This document shows, one piece after another, positions 18,487-27,393 of a stretch of 64,000 bases of DNA. Each line of letters opens with the position of its first letter. Position 1 is the first letter of the stretch. Below the pieces are notes generated by a model that did no database searches, was not told the DNA's origin, and saw only the letters and a list, made by a program, of their open reading frames with translations. The position numbers and the translations under genes were made by a program. Source of the stretch: Pseudomonas sp. GL-B-19 (GTDB lineage Bacteria; Pseudomonadota; Gammaproteobacteria; Pseudomonadales; Pseudomonadaceae); contig NZ_JAHBDK010000020.1 of assembly GCF_019956415.1 (NCBI RefSeq), positions 248,001 to 312,000 on the forward strand, written 5' to 3'.

Positions 18487-19638
18487 TCAAACCAGATAGT
18501 TTTTGAGTTCGCGGGCGATCACCATTCGTTGAATCTCGCTCGACCCTTCGTAAATCTGCGTGATCCGCGCATCCCGGTAGTACTTCTCCACCGGATAGTC
18601 TTCCAGATACCCATAACCGCCATGAATCTGAATCGCGGACGAGCACACCTTCTCGGCTATTTCCGAGGCGAATAGTTTGGCCTGTGATGCTTCCGACAGG
18701 CAGGGTTTGCCGGCTGTGCGCAGGCGTGCCGCGTGCAGGATGAGCAATCGCGCGGCGTTCAACTGCATGTGCATGTCGGCGAGCATATTGGCGATGCTCT
18801 GGTGTTCATTGATCGTTTTGCCGAACTGCACCCGATCCCGTGAATAAGCCAGCGCTGCTTCGAACGCCGCACGGGCAATGCCCAACGCTTGCGCGGCGAT
18901 GCCGATGCGGCCGCCTTCGAGGTTGGACAGGGCGATGGCCAGGCCTTTGCCACGTTCACCTAGCAGGTTGGCTTCGGGAATCGTGCAGTTGTTCAGCGTC
19001 ACTGCGCAGGTGTCGGAGGCGCGGATGCCCATCTTGTGTTCGGTGCGATCCACGATAAAACCGGCGGTGTCGGTCGGCACCAGAAACGCCGATATACCGC
19101 GCTTGCCCAGGTCCGGATCGGTCACGGCAAACACAATCGCCAGTTTCGCCCGTTTGCCGTTGCTGACAAATTGCTTGGCTCCGTTGATCACCCACTGGCC
19201 GTCGCGCAGTTCGGCGCGAGTGCGCAGGTTGTGCGCTTCGGAACCCGCTTGCGGTTCGGTCAGGCAGAAGCAGCCGATGGCCTGGCCGCTGGCGAGATCC
19301 GGCAGCCAGGTCTGTTTTTGTTCTTCAGTGCCATAGTTCAAAACGGGGCCGCATCCGACGGAGTTGTGGATGCTCATCAGCGCACCGGTAGCACCGTCGC
19401 CCGCTGAAATCTCTTCCACCGCCAGCGCGTAGGCGACGTAGTCGACATAGGTGCCGCCCCATTCTTCAGGCACCACCATGCCCAGCAGGCCCAGCTCACC
19501 CATCTTCGCCACCAGACCGTCGTCGATCCAGCCAGCCTTTTCCCAGGCTTGTGCGTGGGGCGCGATCTCGCCACGGGCAAAATCCCGGGCCATGTCGCGG
19601 ATCATGACTTGCTCTTCACTCAATTCGATATCGTGCAT
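18487..19638 (-). CDS. acyl-CoA dehydrogenase (isobutyryl-CoA type)
   Basis: A 383-residue acyl-CoA dehydrogenase with [25 protein letters not shown] and the catalytic Glu in [11 protein letters not shown]. It is encoded 3 bases after the 3-hydroxyisobutyryl-CoA hydrolase gene, so isobutyryl-CoA (valine degradation) is the likely substrate. About half its residues visibly match the dehydrogenase at 16473, suggesting the two are family relatives with separate chain preference. Confidence 0.87.
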   Translation of the reverse strand: MHDIELSEEQVMIRDMARDFARGEIAPHAQAWEKAGWIDDGLVAKMGELGLLGMVVPEEWGGTYVDYVAYALAVEEISAGDGATGALMSIHNSVGCGPVLNYGTEEQKQTWLPDLASGQAIGCFCLTEPQAGSEAHNLRTRAELRDGQWVINGAKQFVSNGKRAKLAIVFAVTDPDLGKRGISAFLVPTDTAGFIVDRTEHKMGIRASDTCAVTLNNCTIPEANLLGERGKGLAIALSNLEGGRIGIAAQALGIARAAFEAALAYSRDRVQFGKTINEHQSIANMLADMHMQLNAARLLILHAARLRTAGKPCLSEASQAKLFASEIAEKVCSSAIQIHGGYGYLEDYPVEKYYRDARITQIYEGSSEIQRMVIARELKNYLV

Positions 19639-19641
19639 GGC

Positions 19642-20748
19642 TCAGTTCCCGCTTTCATCAAGGCCGGTGAAGAAACTCGCGACGTGCTCGGCGTCCAGCG
19701 CCTGCAAGGTCGGCGGATTCCAGCGCGGGCTCTTGTCTTTGTCGATCAGCAAGGCGCGCACGCCTTCGATCAGGTCGCCGCGCTCGAACCACTGACGGTC
19801 CAGGTGCAGCTCAAGGGCGAAGCAATCCTCCAGATCCAAGTGCCGACCGCGACGGAGCATTTCCAGGGTCACACCCATGGCCAGGGGCGAACGGCTTTGC
19901 AGCAAGTCGGCGGTGGTGACCGCCCACTCACGGCTATCAGCAATCGTCACTTCACGCAGTTGCTCAACAATACTCGGCACATCGGGCAAGGCGAAGAAGT
20001 GGTCGATGGCCGGGCGCAATGCTTCTAACGGTGCATCGGGCAGTTGCTGTACCGCGAGTTTAGACAGCAAGCCCTGGAGGTCTTTGAGCGGCGTGTCGTG
20101 CCATTCGAGCTGATCGAGCTTCTCGTCAAGCGTGGCCAGCTTTTTACTGTCCAGATACCAGTCGGCAAGCCCGCAATACAGCGCATCGGCTGCGCGAATC
20201 TGTACGCCGCTGACGCCGAGGTACATCCCCAATTCGCCGGGGATGCGTGGCAGGAAATAGCTGCCGCCGACGTCCGGGAAGTAACCGATGCCAACTTCCG
20301 GCATCGCCAGACGGCTTTTTTCGGTGACCACCCGCAAATCCGCGCCTTGCACCAGGCCCATACCGCCGCCCAGCACGAAGCCGTCCATCAAGGCGAGTAC
20401 AGGTTTACGGTAGTGGTGAATCGTCAGGTCGAGGGCGTATTCCTCGACAAAGAAATCCTGGTGCAGTGTGTCGCCGCTTTTGTAGCTGTCATACAGCGAG
20501 CGAATATCGCCACCGGCACAGAAGGCTTTCTCGCCGGCACCGCGTAACACCACAGCATGCACCTGAGAATCCTGAGCCCAGGCGTCCAGCTGACGTTGCA
20601 GGTTGCGCACCATGTCCAGGGTCAAGGCGTTAAGGCCGGCGGGGCGGTTGAGGGTCAGGTGACCGATGTGGTTGCGAACCTCGGCCAGCACTTCGTTTTG
20701 CGTGGCGTCCATGGACGAAGTCCCCTTCGATAAAACCTGAGCAGTCAT
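19642..20748 (-). CDS. 3-hydroxyisobutyryl-CoA hydrolase
   Basis: A 368-residue crotonase-fold thioesterase, longer than hydratases, as is usual for HIBYL-CoA hydrolases. Diagnostic segments are GEKAFCAGGDIRSLYDS, GFVLGGGMGLVQGADLRVV and MPEVGIGYFPDVGGSYFLPR. It releases 3-hydroxyisobutyrate from its CoA ester in valine catabolism, protecting the cell from methacrylyl-CoA. The ATG at 20748 has GGGAG 6-7 bases upstream; a GTG directly before it and an ATG 13 codons later are alternatives. First gene of a two-gene operon. Confidence 0.87.
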   Translation of the reverse strand: MTAQVLSKGTSSMDATQNEVLAEVRNHIGHLTLNRPAGLNALTLDMVRNLQRQLDAWAQDSQVHAVVLRGAGEKAFCAGGDIRSLYDSYKSGDTLHQDFFVEEYALDLTIHHYRKPVLALMDGFVLGGGMGLVQGADLRVVTEKSRLAMPEVGIGYFPDVGGSYFLPRIPGELGMYLGVSGVQIRAADALYCGLADWYLDSKKLATLDEKLDQLEWHDTPLKDLQGLLSKLAVQQLPDAPLEALRPAIDHFFALPDVPSIVEQLREVTIADSREWAVTTADLLQSRSPLAMGVTLEMLRRGRHLDLEDCFALELHLDRQWFERGDLIEGVRALLIDKDKSPRWNPPTLQALDAEHVASFFTGLDESGN

Positions 20749-21238
20749 CACTAACTCCCTGCTTTTATTGTTCTTTATAGAGATGCTCGCGCGCGAGCGA
20801 TGCTGGATCGTACCAGTGCAAATTTGTGATGTACAACCCGGATATATGCAGGTTCTGTCTGCGTTTTTGCCTTAAGGCTGCTCGAAGGTTCGCAGCCTTC
20901 GGCGGCGCCGGCCTGGACCTATAGAAGCTGTCGAAGGCTTCTTCGATGACCGACGACAGAATCGGCTGTGAAACGCCTGCGTTCAGCGCAGTTGAGCTGT
21001 CTGGACCGGGCCTTACGACACCTGCGCCGTCCCGGCAATTGGCATTCTGGCGGTCCGTTTCAAGCACAACTGCGCTGCGCTTGAAGCGGCTGCACCCCGA
21101 CGACTGGCTCGACCGGTCGATAACAACAACAAATACGGCTGCGGTGAATACCGCATCGACTCTCTGCCCCTGTCAAAAAGTGTGGTTCGGCGCCAGCGCC
21201 AGGCCGCGATAACTCCAAATAATCCGGGACTCAAGAAG
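20749..21238. other. 490-base divergent intergenic region
   Basis: Lies between the divergent hydrolase and binding-protein genes and must hold both promoters. A minus-strand frame of 100 codons is present at 20765-21067, but it is rich in Arg/Ser/Ala and matches no family I know. A short dyad, CAAGCACAACTGCGCTGCGCTTG around 21060-21082, is visible. Nothing else is supported. Confidence 0.4.
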
Positions 21239-22018
21239 ATGAACATCAAATGGCTGACCTTGCCGGCACTTGCGTTGCTGTGCTGCTCCACTGGCGCCAG
21301 CGCCAAGGAATGGAAAGAGCTGCGCTTCGGCGTCAACCCAAGCTACCCACCTTTTGAATCCACCACCGCGGATGGCGGTGTGCAAGGGTTTGGCGTGGAC
21401 CTGGGCAATGCGATCTGTGTCGAGCTGAAGTTGACGTGCGTGTGGGTCAGCAATGATTTTGACGGGCTGATCCCGGGCCTCAAGGCCGGCAAATTTGATG
21501 CGATCGAGTCCTCGATGACCGTCACCGATACACGCAAAAAACAGATCGACTTCACCGATCGCCTGTATGCCGGGCCGACCGCCATCGTCACCCGCAAAGA
21601 CTCCGGGTTGCAGCCCAACGTCGAGTCCCTGCGCGGCAAGACCATCGGTTACATGCAGGGCACGATTCAGGAAACCTACGCCAAGGCCAAACTGGGGCCG
21701 GGTGGCGTGAAGCTGCGCGCTTATCAGAATCAGGACCAGGTGTACGCCGACCTGGTTTACGGCCGTCTCGATGCGTCGATTCAGGACAAGCTGCAAGCGC
21801 AGATGAGCTTCCTGATATCGCCTCAGGGCGCAGACTTCCAGAACAGCGAAGGCATCAGCGACCCCCTGGTGCCGTCGGAAATCGCCATTGGTGTGCGCAA
21901 GGACAACGAAGAACTCAAAGGCATGCTCAATGCCGCCATCAAGGCCCTGCATGACAAGGGCATCTACGCGCAGATCCAGCAGAAACACTTCGGCGATCTG
22001 GACCTCTACAACAACTGA
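21239..22018 (+). CDS. basic amino acid ABC transporter, periplasmic binding protein
   Basis: A 259-residue family-3 solute-binding protein with a cleavable signal peptide (start MNIKWLTLPALALLC, cleavage after GASA). Features shared with lysine/arginine/ornithine- and histidine-binding proteins include FGVNPSYPPFES, GFGVDLGNAIC, SSMTVTDTRKKQIDFTD and the closing HFGDLDLYN. The ATG at 21239 has AAGAAG nearby. Two permeases and an ATPase follow, giving a complete importer. The neighbouring CtlX-like and succinyltransferase genes suggest arginine, ornithine or citrulline as cargo. Confidence 0.87.
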   Translation: MNIKWLTLPALALLCCSTGASAKEWKELRFGVNPSYPPFESTTADGGVQGFGVDLGNAICVELKLTCVWVSNDFDGLIPGLKAGKFDAIESSMTVTDTRKKQIDFTDRLYAGPTAIVTRKDSGLQPNVESLRGKTIGYMQGTIQETYAKAKLGPGGVKLRAYQNQDQVYADLVYGRLDASIQDKLQAQMSFLISPQGADFQNSEGISDPLVPSEIAIGVRKDNEELKGMLNAAIKALHDKGIYAQIQQKHFGDLDLYNN

Positions 22019-22080
22019 TCCTCGCGCCCCGGTCGCTGTGTTGCAGTGACCATTGGGGCGCCTCAAGACAGGTGACTGGC

Positions 22081-22806
22081 GTGAATTCCTTCCTGAATCT
22101 GATCGGGGTCGATCTCTCGGCCCTGCAAGGCTATGGCCCGTTGTTGCTGCATGGCACCTGGGTCACCCTCAAACTGGCGGCGCTCTCTTTGCTGGTGAGC
22201 ATGGCGCTGGGGTTGCTCGGTGCGGCGGCGAAGTTGTCGCCGCTGAAGCTGTTGAACCTGCCGGCGACCTTTTACACGACGCTGATTCGCGGTGTGCCGG
22301 ATCTGGTGCTGATGCTGCTGATTTTCTACAGCTTGCAAGGCTGGCTGAGCAGCCTGACCGAGGCCATGGGCTGGCCCTACATGGAAATTGATCCGTTCGT
22401 GGCGGGCATCGTCACCCTCGGTTTCATCTACGGTGCGTATTTCACCGAGACCTTTCGCGGGGCGATTTTGAGCGTGCCACGCGGTCAGCAGGAAGCTGCC
22501 GCGTGTTTTGGCTTGAATCGCTGGCAGCGCTTTCGCTTTGTGGTGTTCCCGCAAATGATGCGCTTCGCATTGCCGAGCCTGGGCAACAACTGGCTGGTGT
22601 TGCTCAAGGCCACGGCTTTGGTATCGATCATTGGTTTGTCGGACCTGGTCAAAGTGGCGCAGGAGGCCGGTAAGAGCACGTTCAACATGCTCGACTTTTT
22701 GCTGCTGGCAGCGGCGTTGTATTTGCTGATCACCAGTGCTTCGAACTACGTCTTGCGCGTGTTGGAGCGGCGCTATAACCAAGGCGTGCGGGGGATGGCG
22801 CGATGA
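22081..22806 (+). CDS. amino acid ABC transporter permease (HisQ-like)
   Basis: A 241-residue inner-membrane permease. The EAA cytoplasmic loop is QEAAACFGLNRWQRFRFVVF with the conserved Gly. Two GTG starts are possible, 22072 and 22081; the second is preferred because AGG lies 8 bases upstream. Its stop overlaps the start of the second permease (ATGA), so the two subunits are translationally coupled and probably form a heterodimer as HisQ and HisM do. Confidence 0.87.
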   Translation: MNSFLNLIGVDLSALQGYGPLLLHGTWVTLKLAALSLLVSMALGLLGAAAKLSPLKLLNLPATFYTTLIRGVPDLVLMLLIFYSLQGWLSSLTEAMGWPYMEIDPFVAGIVTLGFIYGAYFTETFRGAILSVPRGQQEAAACFGLNRWQRFRFVVFPQMMRFALPSLGNNWLVLLKATALVSIIGLSDLVKVAQEAGKSTFNMLDFLLLAAALYLLITSASNYVLRVLERRYNQGVRGMAR

Positions 22807-23513
22807 TCGAATTAATTGCCGAATACTGGAAACCCTTCCTGTTCACCGACGGCGACACACTGACCGGCCTGGCCATGACCTTGTGGTTGCTGGTGGCGAG
22901 CATCGTGATGGGGTTCTTCCTGTCGCTGCCCCTGGCGATCCTGCGGGTTTCGCGATGGGGCGCGCTACGCTGGCCGGTGCAGTTGTTCACCTATGTGTTT
23001 CGCGGTACGCCGCTGTATATCCAGTTGCTGATTTGCTACAGCGGTATCTACGGTATCGCGGTGGTACGTTCGCAACCGCTGCTCGAAGCGTTCTTTCGCG
23101 ACGCAATGAACTGCACGTTGCTCGCGTTCACCCTGAACACCTGTGCCTATACCGTCGAAATCTTCGCCGGGGCGATTCGCAGCATTCCCTACGGTGAAAT
23201 CGAGGCCGCCCACGCCTATGGCCTGAGCGGATGGCGCCTGTATGTGCAGTTGATCCTGCCTTCGGCGCTACGTCGGGCGCTGCCGTATTACAGCAACGAA
23301 GTGATCCTGATGTTGCACGCGACGTCGGTGGCGTTCACCGCCACCATTCCGGACATCCTCAAAGTCGCCCGGGATGCCAATGCCGCGACCTTCATGACCT
23401 TTCAGGCCTTCGGCATTGCCGGTCTGCTGTACCTCACGCTGTCTTTCGGCCTGGTCGGGGCATTCCGGCTGGCGGAGAAACGCTGGCTGAGTTTCCTCGG
23501 TCCGGCTCACTAA
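22803..23513 (+). CDS. amino acid ABC transporter permease (HisM-like)
   Basis: A 236-residue permease, partner of the preceding gene with a 4-base overlap. TM segments surround YVFRGTPLYIQLLICYSG, the typical HisM/ArtM entry loop, and the EAA motif is EIEAAHAYGLSGWRLYVQLI. The spacing to the ATPase gene is 62 bases. Confidence 0.88.
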   Translation: MIELIAEYWKPFLFTDGDTLTGLAMTLWLLVASIVMGFFLSLPLAILRVSRWGALRWPVQLFTYVFRGTPLYIQLLICYSGIYGIAVVRSQPLLEAFFRDAMNCTLLAFTLNTCAYTVEIFAGAIRSIPYGEIEAAHAYGLSGWRLYVQLILPSALRRALPYYSNEVILMLHATSVAFTATIPDILKVARDANAATFMTFQAFGIAGLLYLTLSFGLVGAFRLAEKRWLSFLGPAH

Positions 23514-23575
23514 TTCTTCCCTCCAGAACAGAGCAGAGCCACGTCGAGACCGGCGCGGCTGCAGGAGTTTTCCGC

Positions 23576-24337
23576 ATGTACAAACTCACGGTTGAAAATC
23601 TGTATAAACGTTTTGGTGACAATGAAGTGCTCAAGGGCGTCTCGTTGAATGCACGGGCAGGGGACGTGGTGAGCATGATCGGCGCCAGCGGATCGGGTAA
23701 GAGCACCATGCTGCGCTGCATCAACTTTCTGGAGCGCGCGGACGAAGGCGCCATCGAACTGGACGGCGAGCGCATCATCACGCGCCAGGGCGCCGGCGGC
23801 ATGCGCGTCGCACATCCGGCGCAGTTGCAGCGTTTGCGCACGCGGTTGGCGATGGTGTTTCAGCACTTCAACCTGTGGAGTCACCTGACGGTGCTGGAGA
23901 ACATCGTATTGGCGCCGTGTCGGGTGCTGGGGGTGAGTCGCAAGGCTGCCGAAGACAGCGCGCGGGCCTATCTGGACAAGGTCGGCTTGCCGCAACGGGT
24001 CGCCGATCAATACCCGGCATTTCTGTCTGGCGGGCAGCAACAGCGTGTCGCGATTGCCCGGGCATTGGCCGTGGAACCGGAGATTCTTCTGTTTGACGAA
24101 CCGACCTCGGCACTCGATCCGGAACTGGTGGGCGAGGTGTTGAAGGTGATTCAGGCGCTGGCCGAAGAAGGCCGCACGATGTTGATGGTGACCCACGAAA
24201 TGGGCTTCGCCAGGCAAGTGTCCAGCCAAGTGTTGTTCTTGCATCAGGGACGGGTTGAGGAGCAGGGTGATGCAACGATGCTCGATCAGCCCAAGAGTGA
24301 ACGTTTACAGCAATTCCTATCGGGTCGTTTGAAGTGA
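23576..24337 (+). CDS. amino acid ABC transporter ATPase (HisP-like)
   Basis: A 253-residue ATPase. Walker A is GASGSGKST, the Q loop MVFQHFNLWSHLTV, the signature LSGGQQQR, Walker [13 protein letters not shown] and the switch His in MVTHEMGF. The extra segment between Walker A and Q loop (GERIITRQGAGGMR) is typical of HisP. The ATG at 23576 follows GGAG by 9 bases; the open frame upstream to 23231 is a shadow of the permease gene. The Lrp gene starts 12 bases after the stop. Confidence 0.9.
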   Translation: MYKLTVENLYKRFGDNEVLKGVSLNARAGDVVSMIGASGSGKSTMLRCINFLERADEGAIELDGERIITRQGAGGMRVAHPAQLQRLRTRLAMVFQHFNLWSHLTVLENIVLAPCRVLGVSRKAAEDSARAYLDKVGLPQRVADQYPAFLSGGQQQRVAIARALAVEPEILLFDEPTSALDPELVGEVLKVIQALAEEGRTMLMVTHEMGFARQVSSQVLFLHQGRVEEQGDATMLDQPKSERLQQFLSGRLK

Positions 24338-24349
24338 GGCAAGAAGTAC

Positions 24350-24829
24350 ATGTCGGAAATCCGCGATCTGTCGATCGTGCTTGATCGTATCGATCAGGCA
24401 ATCATCGAGGTGTTGCGCCATGACGGGCGCATCACTTATCAAAAGCTTTCCGAGCGCGTTCACCTGACGCCCAGGCCCTGCCTGGAACGGGTGCGCAAGC
24501 TCGAGCAGCTCGGGGTTATCCGTGGTTACGGCGCGATTCTCGATGAGAAGAAACTAACGCCCGGCTTATCGTTGCTGGTGTTGGTGGCGCTGTCGAACCA
24601 GAGCGGGCGGGCGGCGCAAAAGGCGTTCGAGGCCAAAGTCCGTGCCTGCCCGCAGGTGCTGGAGTGCCGCTTGATCAGCGGCGCGTTCGACTACAGCCTG
24701 CGCATGCGTTGCCGGGACATGGAGCATTACCGGGTGCTGACCGAAGTCTGGTTTGACGATCCGGATTTGCACATCGACAAGTTGGTGAGCCATCCGGAAC
24801 TGGCGATGGTCAAGACCACGATGGAATAA
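24350..24829 (+). CDS. Lrp/AsnC-family regulator
   Basis: A 159-residue feast/famine regulator. The N-terminal helix-turn-helix is LDRIDQAIIEVLRHDGRITYQKLSERVHLTPRPCL in outline, followed by the RAM ligand domain (LECRLISGAFDYSLRMRCRD). It sits between the ABC importer and the ctlX-like gene and probably senses the imported amino acid. The last codons (24805-24829) are copied again 189 bases downstream as part of a tandem duplication, so a remnant of its 3' end occurs at 24994-25018. Confidence 0.87.
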   Translation: MSEIRDLSIVLDRIDQAIIEVLRHDGRITYQKLSERVHLTPRPCLERVRKLEQLGVIRGYGAILDEKKLTPGLSLLVLVALSNQSGRAAQKAFEAKVRACPQVLECRLISGAFDYSLRMRCRDMEHYRVLTEVWFDDPDLHIDKLVSHPELAMVKTTME

Positions 24830-25182
24830 AGCCGCCCACGATCGTTGTAGCAGCTGCCGAGCCTGCGAGGCTGCGTTCGGCCGCGCAGCGGTCGTGAAAT
24901 CAGGCGGCGCGATGTTTCAGTAAAACCGAGTGCACAGGGTTTACGACGACTTCGTCGCCGAACGCAGCCTCGCGGTGCTCGGCAGCTGCTACAGATGGTC
25001 AAGACCACGATGGAATAAAGCCGCCCACGATCGTTGTAGCAGCTGCCGAGCCTGCGAGGCTGCGTTCGGCCGCGCAGCGGTCGTGAAATCAGGCGACGCG
25101 ATGTTTCAGTAAAACCGAGTGCACAGGGTTTACGACGACTTCGTCGCCGAACGCAGCCTCGCAGGCTCGGCAGCTGCTACAG
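24805..25182. repeat. 189-bp tandem duplication holding two composite inverted-repeat elements
   Basis: Unit 1 (24805-24993) and unit 2 (24994-25182) are nearly identical. Each starts with the end of the Lrp gene (GATGGTCAAGACCACGATGG, through its TAA) and continues with one copy of the ~145-bp composite element (24847-24992; 25036-25180). Differences are few: G/A near 24907/25096 and GCGGTGCTCGG versus GCAGGCTCGG in the right arm. It fills most of the 475-base gap before the ctlX-like gene. Confidence 0.92.
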
Positions 25183-25304
25183 AATCGGCTGGTGGATCGT
25201 GAATCTTCAGCCGTTTTCATCATCCCGCACCCCCTTATCAACCGGGTTTTCCGCGCGCCGAAACAGACAATGAGTCCCTCTCAACCCTCATTGAAGCCGT
25301 GCCC

Positions 25305-26243
25305 ATGCAAACCACCAATACCGTTTTGATGATTCGCCCGACACGTTTCTCCTTTAATCAGGACACGGCGGCGAACAACCGTTTCCAGCGTCCGGCAGCG
25401 ATGTCGGAGGATGTCCAGCTCAAAGCCCTGCAAGAGTTCGATGGCTACGTCGCCGCGTTGCGTGAGCATGGCGTCGAAGTCGTGGTTCACAACGATCGCG
25501 AAGCGCCGCATACCCCGGACTCGATCTTCCCAAACAACTGGTGGAGCAGCCACCCGGACGGCACGTTGGTGCTGTACCCGATGCAGGGCCATAACCGCCG
25601 GCTGGAACGGGACAAAGGGGTACTCGATTGGTTGCGTGACGAGTATCGGGTGGAGCAGATGCTGGACCTTTCCAGCCTCGAACAGCAGGAAGTGTTCCTG
25701 GAAGGCACCGGCAGCATGGTGCTGGATCGTCAGCAACGGATTTGCTACGCCGGTTATTCCACGCGCACCCATGCGCGTGCGCTGGATCAGTTGGTCGATC
25801 ATCTGGGGTATGAACTCTGCGCTTTCAACGCGGTTGACCGCCAGGGTGTCGCGATTTACCACACCAACGTGATGATGAGTGTCGGCACGCGGCTGGCCGT
25901 GGCTTGCCTTGAGTCTGTCACACAACCCGGCGAGCGCCAGGCCTTGCATAAACGGCTGGAAGACAGCGGCAAGCAAGTCATCGCCCTGAACTGGGCGCAG
26001 CTGGAATCCTTCGCCGGCAACATGCTGGAAGTTCACAACACCGCGGGCGAACCCGTGCTGGTGATGTCGCGCACGGCCTGGCAATCGCTGGATGCCGGCC
26101 AGCGCCGCTTGATCGAAACCCACACCACACCGCTGCCGGTGAATATCGACACCATTGAACGCATTGGCGGTGGCAGCGCTCGCTGCATGCTGGCCGAAGT
26201 CTTCCTGCCCAAACACTTTGCTGCCAAGGAGCAACTGCAATGA
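25305..26243 (+). CDS. ctlX: CtlX-like amidinotransferase-fold hydrolase (citrulline/arginine type)
   Basis: A 312-residue member of the guanidine-modifying enzyme superfamily (arginine deiminase / DDAH relatives). The N-terminus TNTVLMIRPTRFSFN and NRFQRP, the segment DSIFPNNWWSSH, the catalytic-His region AIYHTNVMMSVGTR and the nucleophile in GGGSARCMLAE match proteins annotated 'citrulline utilization hydrolase'. The ATG at 25305 begins the fold; a GTG six bases upstream is less likely. The stop overlaps the next gene by 4 bases. It probably cleaves citrulline or another ureido/guanidino amino acid brought in by the ABC importer upstream. Confidence 0.82.
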   Translation: MQTTNTVLMIRPTRFSFNQDTAANNRFQRPAAMSEDVQLKALQEFDGYVAALREHGVEVVVHNDREAPHTPDSIFPNNWWSSHPDGTLVLYPMQGHNRRLERDKGVLDWLRDEYRVEQMLDLSSLEQQEVFLEGTGSMVLDRQQRICYAGYSTRTHARALDQLVDHLGYELCAFNAVDRQGVAIYHTNVMMSVGTRLAVACLESVTQPGERQALHKRLEDSGKQVIALNWAQLESFAGNMLEVHNTAGEPVLVMSRTAWQSLDAGQRRLIETHTTPLPVNIDTIERIGGGSARCMLAEVFLPKHFAAKEQLQ

Positions 26244-27274
26244 TCGTGCGTCCCGCCACACCCGCAGACTTGCCGGCACTGCTGGCCCTGGCCCATAGCG
26301 CCGGTACCGGCTTGACCACTTTACCCGCCGATGCGACGCGTTTGCGCCAGCGTCTGGAATGGGCCGCGAAAACCTTCTCGGGCAAGGCCGAACGGGCCGA
26401 TGCCGACTATCTGTTTGTGCTGGAGAACGACCAGCACGAAGCCATCGGCATTTGTGCGCTGGCCGGTGCCGTCGGCCTGCGTGAGCCCTGGTACAACTAT
26501 CGGCTGGGTCTGTTTGTCGCCGCCTCGAAAAATCTCGGGATCAATCAGCAACTGCCGACCTTGTTCCTGGGCAACGACATGACCGGCCATTCGGAGTTGT
26601 GTTCGCTGTTCTTGCATGCCGATCACCGAAGCGGGCTGAACGGCCGGTTGCTGTCCAAGGCGCGGTTCCTGTTTCTGGCGGAGTTTCGCCAGCACTTCGG
26701 CGACAAGGTCATCGCCGAGATGCGCGGCTACTCGGACGAAGACGGTGTATCACCATTTTGGGAAGGCCTGGGGCGGCACTTCTTCAAGATGGACTTCGCT
26801 GATGCCGACTACCTCACGGGCCTTGGCAACAAGACATTCATTGCCGAACTGATGCCCAAGTTTCCGCTGCCGACCTGCTTGCTACCCGAGGCGGCACGAA
26901 CGGCGATCGGCCGGGTGCATCCCAACACCGAACCGGCGCTGGGCATGCTCAAGGCTGAAGGTTTCGAGCATCGCGACTACATCGACATCTTCGACGGTGG
27001 ACCGCTGATCGAATGCGCCACCGGGGATATCCGTGCGGTGCGTGACAGCCAGGTGCTGCAATTGAGCATCGGCACCCCGGGAGAGCAGGCTGCGACTTAT
27101 CTGATTCATAACCGCCAATTTGCCGAGTGCCGGATTACGGCGGCACCGGCGCGAGTGGCGGCGGGTACGTTGATTGTGGATGCGCAGACGGCGAAAACCC
27201 TGGGTCTGAGTGCGGGTGCGTCGGTGCGTGCGGTGAGCCTGGCGGTGCCAGTGCGGCAATTGTCAGCGGCCTGA
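26240..27274 (+). CDS. arginine/ornithine N-succinyltransferase-like (AstA family)
   Basis: A 344-residue AstA-fold acyltransferase. Family landmarks are MIVRPATPADLPALLALA, TGLTTLPAD, NLGINQQLPTLFLGNDMTG, SELCSLFLHADHR and DGVSPFWEGLGRHFFKMDFADAD. AstA transfers succinate from succinyl-CoA to arginine (or ornithine) in the AST pathway. In Pseudomonas the usual enzyme is the AruF/AruG heterodimer within the aru operon; this one is single and coupled to a CtlX-like gene by a 4-base overlap, and no other ast/aru genes are here. Ornithine released by CtlX would be a reasonable substrate (inference). Confidence 0.82.
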   Translation: MIVRPATPADLPALLALAHSAGTGLTTLPADATRLRQRLEWAAKTFSGKAERADADYLFVLENDQHEAIGICALAGAVGLREPWYNYRLGLFVAASKNLGINQQLPTLFLGNDMTGHSELCSLFLHADHRSGLNGRLLSKARFLFLAEFRQHFGDKVIAEMRGYSDEDGVSPFWEGLGRHFFKMDFADADYLTGLGNKTFIAELMPKFPLPTCLLPEAARTAIGRVHPNTEPALGMLKAEGFEHRDYIDIFDGGPLIECATGDIRAVRDSQVLQLSIGTPGEQAATYLIHNRQFAECRITAAPARVAAGTLIVDAQTAKTLGLSAGASVRAVSLAVPVRQLSAA

Positions 27275-27295
27275 TTTTTTAACCTGCACCGAACC

Positions 27296-27385
27296 TGTGG
27301 GAGCGAGCCTGCTCGCGAAAGCGGAGTGACAGCCAACTTCGATGTTGAATAGTCGTACGCTTTCGCGAGCAGGCTCGCTCCCACA
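27296..27385. repeat. REP inverted pair
   Basis: Perfect arms of 28 bases (TGTGGGAGCGAGCCTGCTCG at the left, complement at the right) with a 34-base centre, placed between the convergent succinyltransferase and HPP genes. Confidence 0.9.
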
Positions 27386-27393
27386 AGGATTCG

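Noticed and set aside
20765..21067. 100-codon minus-strand frame in the intergenic region
   Set aside because: No recognisable motif, no good ribosome site, skewed composition; probably non-coding.
24847..25180. CRISPR-like direct repeat
   Set aside because: Only two units, 189 bases long, containing a gene end and hairpins; it is a simple tandem duplication.
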